64,000 bases of DNA from Tolypeutes matacus (lineage: Eukaryota; Chordata; Mammalia; Cingulata; Chlamyphoridae), in the NCBI GenBank assembly GCA_026826555.1, contig JAKSZT010054565.1:8005820-8069819 (forward strand), in the 5' to 3' direction. The position numbers were made by a program, and so were the translations under genes. Shown in pieces: positions 21,986-32,345 of the stretch. Positions within the stretch are counted from its first letter, which is position 1; each line of letters begins with the position of its first letter. The notes under the pieces were generated by a model, which was not told the origin of the DNA, did no database searches, and was given only the letters and a program-made list of their open reading frames with translations.

Positions 21986-22990
21986 CATTCCAGAGGTTAT
22001 GCTAATGCAAGTCTCAGCAAGATCTCATTGACTGCTAAGGTAAATAGTGCCTCAAATAGTGGGGCTCCTGAGGGCTCTAGAGACACCCAGAAACTATAAG
22101 TAGGGCAGACAGCTCAGGAATTCAAAACCCTGTCAGTGAGCCTTACTTTGGAATTTATGCTTCCCAGTGTAACAGAGTTAGACTCATTTATAAGTTCCAT
22201 ACACATGGCTCTTCTGCCCCTTTTATTTGAACTTATAATTAGCACTATACTTGATAAATATATGTCCCAGAGACTCAAATCTTTGGTTCATCCATGTGCC
22301 AGCTGTGCCCTGAATTTCAGCAGAGTTGTAACATCTACTTCCCAGTTAATTGAACTCACCCAGGACAACTAACAAGGGGATGATGATGGAAAACGCCCAT
22401 CCCAAGGAACAGAGAGTCTACAACTGCAAGCAAGATAGTTCCATCCATCTGCCCCATGGGATCTAAGCTCCCTCTCAGTTAGAAGCACCAACATCCCAAA
22501 ATTCTCATGATTGGGGGATGAACAATAGACTAAAGTAGACTTATTATTATTCTACTATAGACTTATTATTATTCTAGCAATGGAAGAATTCTTATTGATA
22601 TAAAGGCAGTGGCCACCAGAGGTTCTGAGGGATGGAAGAGGGAAGAATAGGTATAATATGGGGGAATTTTCAGGACATTGGAGTTGCCTACATGACATTG
22701 CAGTGACAGATACAAGCCATTGTATATTTTGTCATAACTTACAAAATTGTGTGGAGCAGAGTATAAACTATAATGTAAACTGTAGTCCATGCTTAGTAGC
22801 AATGTTTCAATATGTGTTCATCAATTGTAACAAATGTACCACACTAATGAAGAATGTTGTTAATGGGGGGAAATGTGGGAGACGGAGGGAGTGGGGCATA
22901 TGGAAATCCCTTATATTTTTTAAAGTAACATTTATATAATCTAAAGCTCCTTTAAAAATAAAAATAAAAAATTTTTAATTTAAAAAAATG
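21986..22990 (+). mobile_element. 5'-truncated LINE-1-type 3' region (lineage B)
   Basis: This 1-kb non-coding retroposon ends in an A-rich tail (about 22955-22990) and is bounded by a 15-bp target-site duplication. It aligns by eye along its length with 59740-60650: 'gacagagttagactcatttataa', 'atatatgtcccagagactcaaat', 'tcccaaaattctca', 'ttgtaacaaatgtaccacactaatga'. The ending 'accacactaatg… ggggg… atgtaa' is typical of L1-derived 3' UTRs. It differs from the 3' UTR of the L1s at 8292 and 61835, so two L1 lineages, or an L1 and an L1-mobilised derivative, have been active. A 22-bp-period duplication of tagacttattattattcta lies at 22536-22554 and 22558-22576. Confidence 0.82.
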
Positions 22991-23005
22991 AAAACTGATT
23001 GCCTG
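22991..23005. repeat. Right target-site duplication of the L1-type element
   Basis: One mismatch to 21971-21985 over 15 bp. Confidence 0.88.
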
Positions 23006-25469
23006 ACAAACATATTTTCTTTGTCCTGCTGAGTGGTTATCAAAATTTTGAATTTGTTTTATGGGAAATAGAGAGGTTTTAGATAAAAATACAGATTTCT
23101 TGCTAGGCTGGGCCCACATTCCCATATGCAACACAGGGATGGAGTCACTCCATTCAGGCAGTGCACAGGGCTCAGCCTGTGGCCCCAGTCCTTACCATTC
23201 CCTGTTATCACCCACAGTGACTGCTTATAGTAACTGTCTGAGCCTGTGGGCACTGGAGTTTGCAAGCCATGGCAAATGAGAGACCTGAGGTTAGGAAGAC
23301 GGGCTTCCACAGCACACCAGAGCTCTAATAAAACTTTCAGATGTTTCCTGTGGGACAGGAATTTAATCTCAAAACTTGAGCAGTTTGGCTCTCACAGGTA
23401 TATCTGGAGAGCGAAGGTCATGGGAAAAGGACAAAGACTCACAGATCTCTGTGTTCAGCGTCTTGTCATAAGATAAGAAATTGAGCCTTACTACAAAAGA
23501 TAGAGGCAGCAAATCGCTCAGAGCTAGCCCGTCTTTAAACTTAACCAGCAGTCAGCTCAGGGCGGGCCCTTGAAAATCCATGAAAGCCGGGAAAGAGTGA
23601 CAAGAAGGAAGGCAGTGTCTTTTACTTTCCCTGCTGTGCTTTTGAATATTGAAATGTCTGTGCATAAAGTCCTTTGAAATATTTGAATCAGAGAACAGAT
23701 TCGCAAACCAAATTTTTACCTTATTATTACTTTTGGCCCAGCTCTGGCTTTGTGATTCAGGGACACATGTAACAGAAATTCTGGGCCCAAGAGCCCATTT
23801 GGTCCCTGATCAATGGGAGATTCCAACCATTTCTCCAGCTCTGACTTTAACAACCCCATTGCTCAACTAGGCCTGGCCTGGGAAAAACTCAGATTTAATC
23901 TCCCAAACAGTAGCCTGTGTATGGATCTTCCTTTGCCTTGCCCAGACCCTCACTGTCTGCCTAGGGATCTACAGCCCATCTGGCCCTGTGTTTAGCTATT
24001 TTAGCTCCATGTAAAACAGAAAGAGAGTAAAACTGGGGTCCAAATAAAACCGAGCTGTGCAGGATGGTAGCCAAGAAGTACCCAGGGCTCCTTTAGGTGT
24101 TTCTCACCTTCATTTGCCTCTTAGGACTCAGCTATGCCAAGACTCAGAAGCAAGAGATAAGAGTTGTTATTACACAGAACAGCTGTGAACCTGGCCTGCT
24201 TCTGAGTGAGAAAAAGCCCTTTACACATGATTTCCTGAGGTGAGCCCAGCTCCCATGTCTCCTCACTCCTCCTGCAAGAATTCCTCAACTATCTGGAAAA
24301 GCACTAGAGCAAGTAGAAATAGAGATTAGCCCAAAATCAAAAAATCGTTTCTCATAATAGCAAGACACATCCTGGGTTTAAATCTGTTTAAACCTTTAAC
24401 TCTGTTTAAGCAGTTTAAACTGTTACAAAAACTGTGTTCTCTCTTCAGCCTTCATCTTGGCATATCAGTGGCCACAAACGTTGTCTGTCTAAATTCAGAT
24501 TCTGTTCAATTTTAGATCAATAGTTTTCTCTATTCAAATACTTTGCACTCATGAGATGTTCTGTGGAAGTGGTTTAAACTTGTCTTTTAACATCAACAAT
24601 AGCCATCTTCTACATTTTCCTTTCCAGTCACTAATTTGCTATCTTCACTGAAAGAAATGTCAATAATTTGAGGGTTTTCAGAGTGAAGCACCTTGAGCTC
24701 CTCCAGATAGCGAGGAAGTGGGGGCAGTCATTGTGATTATTCTAAACTGATGGGAAACACACTCCTGTACAGAAGGCCTGGGATCAGTCACTCCTGCCCA
24801 AAGCACAGATACAGCAGGTGTTGGTTATAATTGCTTCTAGACTTCCTGCCATGGTCAGTTGAAAGTCAAACCCGTAAATGCTGCCTGACTACAATAAAAC
24901 TGGAGTACACAGACATTTTTGCATCATTGCCTGTTGAAAATATACTGACTGGGGTGGTATGAAATGGATGTGGATGCATCCAGGGACGCTGCTGGAATAG
25001 CAACGAACAATCTGTCAGTCTTCACTTCCTTTTCTCGCCTTTCTTTTTTTTTCTTCCAGGAACAAAAGCAATGACAGATCTATAAAGAAACAGATTTGTC
25101 CATTTCCAGAAGCAGCTTTCTCTTCAATCCTTCTGAAAGCAAGTCAGTAGGAGCTATTTTGTTTCCTGGGTCCTCACTGTTCCTGAGTTCCGACATGGTA
25201 CTTCCATGTCGCAAAGTCTCCCCTTTGACATCCAGACACAAATCCACATTGTACGGACACCTCTCAGTTCCCAGATAGGAATCTGAACTCCAAGAGGTAC
25301 TGTTGAGAATTGGTCTCAGCTAGTCCTCTTTTTCCCCAGACCCAGGATGTAGCTCAAACTAGCACAGCCATTTCTCACAGCTCCTCCCAAAGCCCCAAGA
25401 AGACCATGATGCCAAATGGTTGCCGAATTGCAGCCACAGTCTGATACTGGGTAGAAGAGAGATACTACT
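23006..25469. other. Low-repeat sequence with one candidate splice acceptor
   Basis: No repeat recognised over about 2.4 kb. A strong polypyrimidine tract followed by CAG lies at 25027-25059. A frame open for about 30 codons follows (25061-25151) with no start codon or recognisable protein. Around 24385-24425 the palindromic 8-mer GTTTAAAC occurs twice. None of this proves an exon. Confidence 0.35.
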
Positions 25470-25728
25470 ACTGAGCTAATATTTACTGAGGGCTTACAAT
25501 ATGCTATGCACTGTTCTGAGTTGTTTGTATATAATAATTCATTTATTTCCCTCAACAATCTTCTGAGCGGCCTCTATTCTTAGACTTATTTTACAGTTGA
25601 GAAATCTATGTCACAGAAAGATACAGGGATTAGCTTAAGATCACACAACCAAGAAGTGGAAAGGCAGGGATCTGAACACAGGCCATCTGGTTGCAGAGCC
25701 CACACTCTTAGTGATGCTGCACTGCTAC
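25470..25728 (+). repeat. MIR SINE, full length
   Basis: The complete order is visible: 'gctaatatttactgagggcttacaatatgc', 'ttattttacagttgagaaat', 'agcttaagatcacacaaccaagaagtgg', 'cagggatctgaacacagg' and 'tgatgctgcactgcta'. Confidence 0.88.
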
Positions 25729-25769
25729 GAGCCGCCAGGCAGGACACGTAAAAGGAGGAAGCAGATCAG

Positions 25770-26030
25770 GTGTAAGACAATAGGGAGTTGTGGGGACTGT
25801 GGCAAACTGACATGCACATGCTCTAACTTGATGGAAGCAGCTTCTTCTCTGATCTAGAGCAGGATATAGGCTTAATGTGGCCAAAATTATTTTTTTCAAG
25901 AGACACTGGACATCTGGATGTTATGTGAAATTCCCCAACTTTTAAATGTTGGCAACTAACTTAAACTGTTCCAAACAATGCATGAACCAGACCATAGCAA
26001 GCTTAGGTGGGGCTGGCCTGTGAGCCATCA
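25770..26030 (+). repeat. Unidentified ancient repeat, copy 2 of 3
   Basis: 'gggactgtggcaaactgacatgcacatgc' and 'ggatgttatgtgaaattccccaacttttaaatgttgg' match copy 1 at 20770-21090 in order and spacing. It ends near 'ggctggcctgtgagcc'. Confidence 0.55.
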
Positions 26031-28209
26031 GGGCTGGTTGGAAGCCTGGCCCCAGAGATTTTTTCCAGAAGGGCCTCCTTCAAGTCTCCAATTCTCCCTT
26101 CTCGGGGTACATTCATGACTGCATTTGCAGGGAAGTCCCCAACACGAAAACAGCCTGGGGGCTGGTCTTCTTACACAGCTCTGCCCATATCACTCAGCAC
26201 AGGGCCTGGTATGCAGGTATTCTAGGGGGTGAAAGAAAAAGAAAGAAATGAGCTTAGTGCCCTAGGTTAAGGAAATCCAATGTTAGGAATTTGAGTGAAT
26301 AAATAATAAAAACAAGACTGTGGAGGAGACAGCAATGGTTTGGGAGTTGAAACACCTGGGCCTCTCAATCCTGACACAAAATCATTTGTGACCTTGAGCA
26401 CACCCTCAAGGTCACTCTCTATTGTGCGGTTGAGTCTGACACAAAGCAGATGGGAGGAGGGAGGGGTGGTAATTGTCCCCATTAAGAAAGGATTTTTATC
26501 TTTCCAAAGGACTCACCCCAGGGTTCCTTTAAATAGCAAGTTTTTCCTGTGCATGTATATAGCAGCTTGGCAGAGAGGCTGGGAAAAGGTCACAGAACTT
26601 AAACCCCAAGTCTCCGTAGCATCTCGGCATTCATCAAGTTAGCTAAGGAGAGCGAAACCACACTATTCCTCAGGGCTGACAGCAGAGAGGGCTGGGCAGA
26701 GGGGCCGGAGGGCAGGTACAGAGGCCAGAAAGGCTCACAGAATGGAGCCAGAGAGCCCAGCCACCCCTGCCACTTCCTTCTGAGAGAGCTGCTCTGAGGT
26801 CTAATTCAGGATGAGTGCGTATTAAGCAAATGCCTAGAGCCTAACTTTGGGAGAACTAAAATCAGAAGCACACATTTGGGTTTTCTGCATCATCAAAGTT
26901 TGAACGCTCCCAGAAGGCTACTTGCTCAGCAGAGATGATTTAAGTGGTTTCCATAGGGTGTCAAAACCCACCCTCTGACCTCCGAACTTCTGTCCTCCAG
27001 GACCCTTCCCTGACCAACCTGGCCCAGAAGGGCTCCCTCCTCCAGACACATTTCATAACTTTCTTGTCTTCAGGGGATTGGATCTTTGTTTATCAAACAT
27101 TTGCCTCTAGCGCAGCCACAGCAAATAAATTACATGTGTAGAATAAAGAGGAGGCCCCTCTGCTCGTTGACCCCCACCCTTGTCCTGCCCCTGGGGCCGG
27201 CACGTGGGTGGCATTTTTTGGAATTTGGAATTTGGCATTTGGAAGCAAGATCCATGTACAAGGAATTTGTCATGGAAATACTCCCAGGAGAACCAGGAGG
27301 GAGGGGATAGGACAGCGAAAGGAGGAGCCAAGTAAGAATGTAATTTCAAAGTTAAGTTTCACCCTCTGCCCAATACCAGCCCTCCTGCAAGGTAACTTTG
27401 GAGTGAGACTGTTAGGTTCGAAGGGAAGCCGAGGAAAGGAGGCATTTTAGAAATCAGGCCGGAAGACAGAGTCCATATAAACAAAGCCTTTAATGAGCTA
27501 TAGCAGGTGGGCTGTGTCTGAAACAGCAGCAGCTAAGGGAGGGGAGAGAGAGTTTTTATAACTTGTTCTGGGGCTAGACTACAAAGAGGCTGGTTTGTGA
27601 TGGTTTATGCTAGCTTTGCAGTTTTAAGGTCAGGGTGAGACAACTCAAATCGGCTCTATGTTCTCATTCATGACCCTCAGACGCAGGTTGCTACTTCCCT
27701 ATCCATGGGAATGTTTCCGGAGAGAACTGAGCAAAGGCCAGAGCTCTGGTTTCGTGTCAATTAGTAATGTGCACCTGCAGGAAAAGAAGGAGGGAGAGGG
27801 TGAAGGGGGGGCAGGACCTGAGTCCTGGTCCTAACAGAGACCTGCCTTGAATTAAAGATTCTGCGCTTCCATGCCCCAAACCAAGTCAGGCCCTGGCAAT
27901 GGGCCAGGGTGGGGGCCATGTGCCCCCAGGAACACCACTCCCAACAGCGAACTTCAAAGGCAGAGCACCAGAGACTTGGTATGGCCATTTGAAGCATGGA
28001 TGCTGAGGAAGGGGTGCACAGAAATGTAGAAAGGATCCAAAGGGCTCTGGGCGTGGCACCCATTGCTATAGGGCCTCAGGCACAGGCGTGTTTCCTGCCA
28101 ACTACTCTAGATGCCCCACGTAGCCAGAAACCAGAAATTTTATTTCCTTTGTGGCTCCACCAGGTACTAACAGAACTAAGAGTAGAGCAAAGAGGCACTT
28201 TTTGATGTG
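26031..28209. other. Unique-looking sequence, possibly with a diverged LTR at 27450-27720
   Basis: The stretch at 27470-27720 ('cataaacaaagcctttaatgagc', 'tttttataacttgttctgg') resembles antisense LTR sequence, but I cannot assign it. A G-rich word (gaagggggggc) is at 27800-27812. Frames of up to 100 codons have no domain. An L2-like CT-rich phrase ('cccttccctgaccaacc') is at 27001-27020. Confidence 0.35.
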
Positions 28210-28600
28210 TTTTTTTTTTATTAAAACTTATATAGCACTCACTATAGACCGAGTACCTTTCTAAGCATTTTACAATGCCTCAGTTTCCTCAAAATTAAAA
28301 CGAAGCTAACAATAGTAGCCATCTCATAGTTGTGGGAGGACTAAATAGTCCCCCTCAGGGTACTATGGATGTGAACCCAGGCCTGTGGCTCCCAGACGCA
28401 CACCCTGAATCACATTGCCATTAAATTGAGTGGAACCAGAGAGATCCAGGTTCAAATCTCATTTTAAGTCAGCAAAACTGTGCATCACCTCTGAGTCTTC
28501 ACTTTCCTATCTTTAAAAGGGGATAAAAAAAACACTAACACAGAAGGGCTGTATAAGAAACACCCAGCAGGTACCAAGCACATGCTAGGTTCTCAATAGA
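28210..28600 (-). repeat. Composite of MIR fragments in opposite orientations
   Basis: 28225-28272 reads as the 5' part of a plus-strand MIR ('tatatagcactcactatagaccgagtacctttctaagcattttaca'). It is followed directly by minus-strand MIR words: 'tgcctcagtttcctc…' at 28276-28290, and 'ggttcaaatctcatttt', 'tgagtcttcactttcctatctttaaaaggggataa' at 28449-28530. The segments are probably separate old insertions. Confidence 0.6.
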
Positions 28601-28962
28601 TCCCAGCTGTCATTATATAAAGATGTTCAGCAATGACTTGGTGTCTGCTTGGTCATCTTTGCTACAGTAACTTCCCTGTCCCCAGTAATTCCCTGTGGGG
28701 ACCCAGGTACCCCTACGTCCTCAACAGGTAGCCACCTGCGTGACCTAGACATAAGTTAAAGTTTAACAACCCCTTCCAGAGGGGAGAGAATGCATAGATG
28801 GTATCATAAACTGTAATCTTCCCAAAGCTGTAAATACCCTTGGTAAACATCCTTCCTAAGAGTGTAATGAAAACATCACCACACCCCATGTGTACACTTC
28901 ACGGGACCCTAGCAGGAACTCTGTTCTCATACCCTATTGAAATGTCCTTGTTCTGAAGCCCC

Positions 28963-28970
28963 TTATATAT
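28963..28970 (+). promoter_or_regulatory. TATA-like box of the ERV LTR
   Basis: TTATATAT-type word about 95 bp upstream of the AATAAA signal, in the position expected for the U3 promoter of a gammaretroviral LTR. Present-day activity is unknown. Confidence 0.6.
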
Positions 28971-29058
28971 CACCCCTCATTTTCCCATCTCTTTGCAGAG
29001 TACTATCTTCATTCTCTGAACCACCGCCTTCAGAGATTCTCTCCTGCCTGTAAGTCCC

Positions 29059-29064
29059 AATAAA
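29059..29064 (+). promoter_or_regulatory. Polyadenylation signal (AATAAA) of the ERV LTR
   Basis: A perfect hexamer followed by T/G-rich sequence up to the LTR end. It could terminate plus-strand transcription. Confidence 0.65.
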
Positions 29065-29213
29065 GCATTTGCCTGACTAAGTGCCAAGTGCGTTCTTTGG
29101 TCTCACGGCCTCACCAACTCAGGATTTGGGTTGTAACACTCCCTGTGGCAGATAAGTGAAGTTAAGAAAAAAAGTAAAATCCAGATCACGTTGTGCATTA
29201 ATATGACATTACT

Positions 29214-29385
29214 CAGTGTTTTACCTGCCAGCGGACACTGGGCAATGTCTGGAGACATTTTTGGTTCACCACTGGGGAGGAGTGCTGCTGATATCAAGTA
29301 GGCAGAGGCCAGGGATGCTGCTAAACATCCCACCCTGCACAGGAAAACCCCCCACAACAAATTATCCAGCCCAAAATATCAAGTG
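29214..29385 (+). mobile_element. MER5A-type hAT-Charlie MITE
   Basis: 'gggcaatgtctggagacatttttggttcaccactgggg', 'gtaggcagaggccagggatgctgctaaacatccc' and 'cccacaacaaattatccagcccaaaat' are near-consensus MER5A in order. Non-autonomous, about 170 bp, no transposase. Confidence 0.92.
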
Positions 29386-30609
29386 CTGTACTTGAAATCC
29401 ATTTAGTTCAACCCCTGACATTCACACATGCAGTGAACTGACTTGCTGAGGGGTACCCCATCTAATTGTAAGCCCAGTGCTCCATACAAAACTCTTGACA
29501 TCTACAAAATGGGCAGAAATCCCTGCTTGAAGTCCTCATGAGTTTGTGTGAGAATTAAGTAATACACTAAATGTAAAAGCCCTTTTAAAAATGTAGCATG
29601 CTACAAGGCTCTTTTAATATACATAAATAAATCTTGCATGAGGTCAGTAATTTGCCAATAACTATATCTGAAGCATCAGATGACAGCACCTCTGTACAAC
29701 CCAGAAAAGGTCTCCTACACAGTATGAGCAGCATTGGAAAATTCCATGCCTGGCTTATCCCACCACTCCAGCTAATCCCCAAATGATTAATAAGGTGCCT
29801 GACTATGTTTTCTCTCCCAGCTGACAGGTGCTAGGCTGTAAATTCATCCACAGCACATCATTTATGCCTGCAGAGTAATAGAGTTTAGCACACAAGAAAA
29901 GCCACGCATGTCTTGCTCCTGCCACTGCATGGCAGACAAGATTCCCCAATCTGATTTTCACCACTTCCTGCCATTCCAAGGGCACCTGAGGTTGCACTTC
30001 ACTTTGCCTCAAGTCTCTGCAAATTACATTCCAAAGTTGCAGTACAGTGTGGGGTTGTGGAATCTGAAAAAAACTCCCTGTGTTGCCACACTCCTCAACG
30101 CGGGGCCTGGCCAAGTCCCCTCAGAGAGACAATCAACCCACACCCCTCCTGTGCATCCAAAAGGGGAAATGCCATCTTCACACCACTCCTCACACACACC
30201 ATCCCGGAAGAAATAGAAACGAGATGATATGAGAAGCTTCTTGTCAAGTGTGGATCTTTGCTTAGCAGCCTCCTCAGAGTGACAAGACAGTGCAACTGAC
30301 GAGAAAGAAGCCCCATCCTTTTACTCCGATCCCCAAGCTCCCTGGGAAAACAGAGCTGTCTGACACCTAGCCAGAAGCCTTTCCTCTTGTTATGATTACT
30401 GACTTGCCTGCTGTTCCACTAGCCACCTCAATCACCTCATCTAAATACAGGGAGATTTCTATATCTTATTTGCTGCCCCACCCCCACGTCAGCCCAGGAC
30501 CTACCTGAACAGGTAATCCATCACTGCAGCAGCATTCAGACTGAACTAGAAGAGGATGAACCCCCCCCCCTGCCTCTGCCAGGCTTTGCAAAATATTCTT
30601 TTGTGTGCC
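29386..30609. other. Unique-looking sequence
   Basis: A weak reverse-oriented MIR-like phrase lies at 29505-29585. Opposing frames of 103 and 102 codons at 29803-30216 have no domain. A C10 run is at about 30563-30572. Confidence 0.4.
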
Positions 30610-30667
30610 TACGTGCGCACATGTACACACATGCACACACACATGCGTGCACATGCACACACACATA
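30610..30667. repeat. 58-bp perfect alternating pyrimidine-purine tract
   Basis: Every step alternates between pyrimidine and purine (TACGTGCGCACATG…CACACATA), mixing CA, TG, CG and TA dinucleotides. Such tracts are candidates for left-handed Z-DNA. The minus-strand 72-codon frame across it (Cys/Val/His-rich) is an artefact. Confidence 0.92.
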
Positions 30668-30837
30668 GAGCACAGCTCCTGCACATTTTTGCCTTCAATA
30701 TTGCAATTAAAGTGTGAGGTAATGATGAAAGACGAGTGGGGTTAGGCACCTTTTATTTCCTTATTTTTCCCATAACAACTATCCATAAGCCATTCTATAG
30801 TCTTTTTTCCTTTCTTTCAGAAATAAAAATAAAAGCA

Positions 30838-31070
30838 ACTGTCATTTACCAAATGTTTGCACATTCAAGGCACAGTTCTGAATACAGATAAAGACTATCT
30901 CTAAATGGCACCTCTCTAAGGAAGGCTCTCTTCTTACCCTTTATAGTCATGGAGTGGAAACTCTATAGGATAAGTCATATGGCCAAGATCTCACAATAAA
31001 CAAAGGAGACTAGATTTGAATCCAGGTCAGCTGGACTCCAGGGCTCACACTTTTCATCACCACACTCTAT
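30838..31070 (+). repeat. MIR SINE
   Basis: 'aactgtcatttaccaaatgtttgcacattcaaggcac', 'tcatatggccaagatctcacaata' and 'ctagatttgaatccaggtcagctggactccagggc' give the MIR order, followed by 'catcaccacactcta'. Confidence 0.78.
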
Positions 31071-31964
31071 TTTTTTTATTTCTATAAGTTTGGCTACTAA
31101 TAGCAGGGCAGGAAAAAAAATTTAAAGCCTGTAACTTGTAGTTCTAGCCCTGGTTTACTTCCAAAAGGAATTATTTGGTTCTAGAAAGGTGTAATACCTA
31201 TAATAAGATGAGTGTAAACATTTAAAATAAGATGAAATCTAAATTTTTAACTTTTACCCAGGTACTACTAGCTGAAATCAAACTTCTTTAAGAGCCTCTC
31301 TGTTAGAATAAGTGTAACAAGGACACATACACAGGATTTAGACTAAACCCATTTTAATTCAAAGGACAGATTTATTACATTTTGCTCCTTGGGGTCAAGT
31401 CAACCAGTTTCTTGAGAGAAAGGGTATTGAACAAAGTTGTTTAGACTTGGGAAAAAGTTGATCCTGGGAAAGAGTCTGCTAAAAGGCCCTTGGATGGAAC
31501 GTGTGCACACATAGCCTCTTCAAGCTGGCAAGTCATCCCAGCACCCTGGACATCATGGGGCTCCCTAGAACCATGATACTATGACAGGCTGTGATACTTG
31601 GAGACTGTGGCAGGGGAAGCAAAGAGGCAAGGACCTCTTGCAAATCCACCAGTGTCCCATGAAGTGTGACCTCCAGTTTCCAAGGCAATCCACACTGCCT
31701 GGCTACATAGCAACCCTCAGCAATGTGAATAAACTACCTTACTCAAGGTGGAAACATGAAATCTGCCATTAAAAGAAACATATGGTGGACTGGAGTCTCC
31801 TTAAATTCGCCATTTGAATTCTTAGGAATCATTAAGTGGATATTTTGCCTTAATGTGCGAGTCCAGCCATCGTTCCATTAAGCGCAATAGCTTCTTTACA
31901 ATAGAGAACTACAACACAAAGAGGACTTTGGACTCTATCAGCTCCTCACAACACCCTTTGAGGA
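31071..31964. other. Unique-looking sequence
   Basis: No assigned repeat or gene; may contain a diverged LTR at 31310-31770 but no terminal signature is clear. Confidence 0.35.
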
Positions 31965-32345
31965 GATTATTAGTCAGGAGAGCCTAGGCTATCCTGCAAT
32001 AACCATTTAACCCTGAAATCTCAGTGGATTCAAACCTAAAGGTTTATTTCCTGCACGTGCATATTCTGATGCTGGCCATTGTCCTCCATGCAGTGACACA
32101 GTGACCCAGGCTGCTTCACACTTGTGGAGCCACCAGAGCAGGGGAGGAGAGAACTGAGGTTGTAGATTAGCTCTTAAACGCTTCAGCATTTATGCTTAAA
32201 GTCCATAGGTCAGAATGAATCACACAGCCCGACCTACGTGGAAGGGAACTAGGTGGGGGAAGCTGGGAGAGTACATTGATATTCAATGATAGGAAATATC
32301 TCAACCATGTGTGTCCTACTGAAATTATCCCTTCCCACCAACCAA
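31965..32345 (+). repeat. Old dispersed mammalian repeat, family unassigned
   Basis: 'gcctaggctatcctgcaataac', 'aaatctcagtggattcaaacctaaaggtttatttcctgc' and 'gacccaggctgcttcac' follow a repeat widely seen in mammals ('…ctgctgtaacaaataaccccaaaatctcagtggcttaaaacaacaaaggtttatttc…'). I recognise the wording but not the family name. Confidence 0.5.

Larger units (their letters stand above)
28620..29138 (+). mobile_element. Solo LTR of a class I (gammaretrovirus-type) endogenous retrovirus
   Basis: The 3' half has LTR architecture: a TATA-like box at 28963-28970 (ccttatatatcac), a CT-rich leader, an AATAAA polyadenylation signal at 29059-29064, about 45 nt of GT-rich sequence downstream, and an end '...ttgtaaca' at 29131-29138. 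The R/U5-like words 'ctgcctgtaagtcccaataaagc' and 'cgttctttggtctcacggcctc' are typical of mammalian ERV1 LTRs. The 5' boundary is uncertain because no TG start with a matching target-site duplication is clear. No gag, pol or env sequence is attached, so this is a solo or fragmented LTR and cannot encode a virus. Confidence 0.8.
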
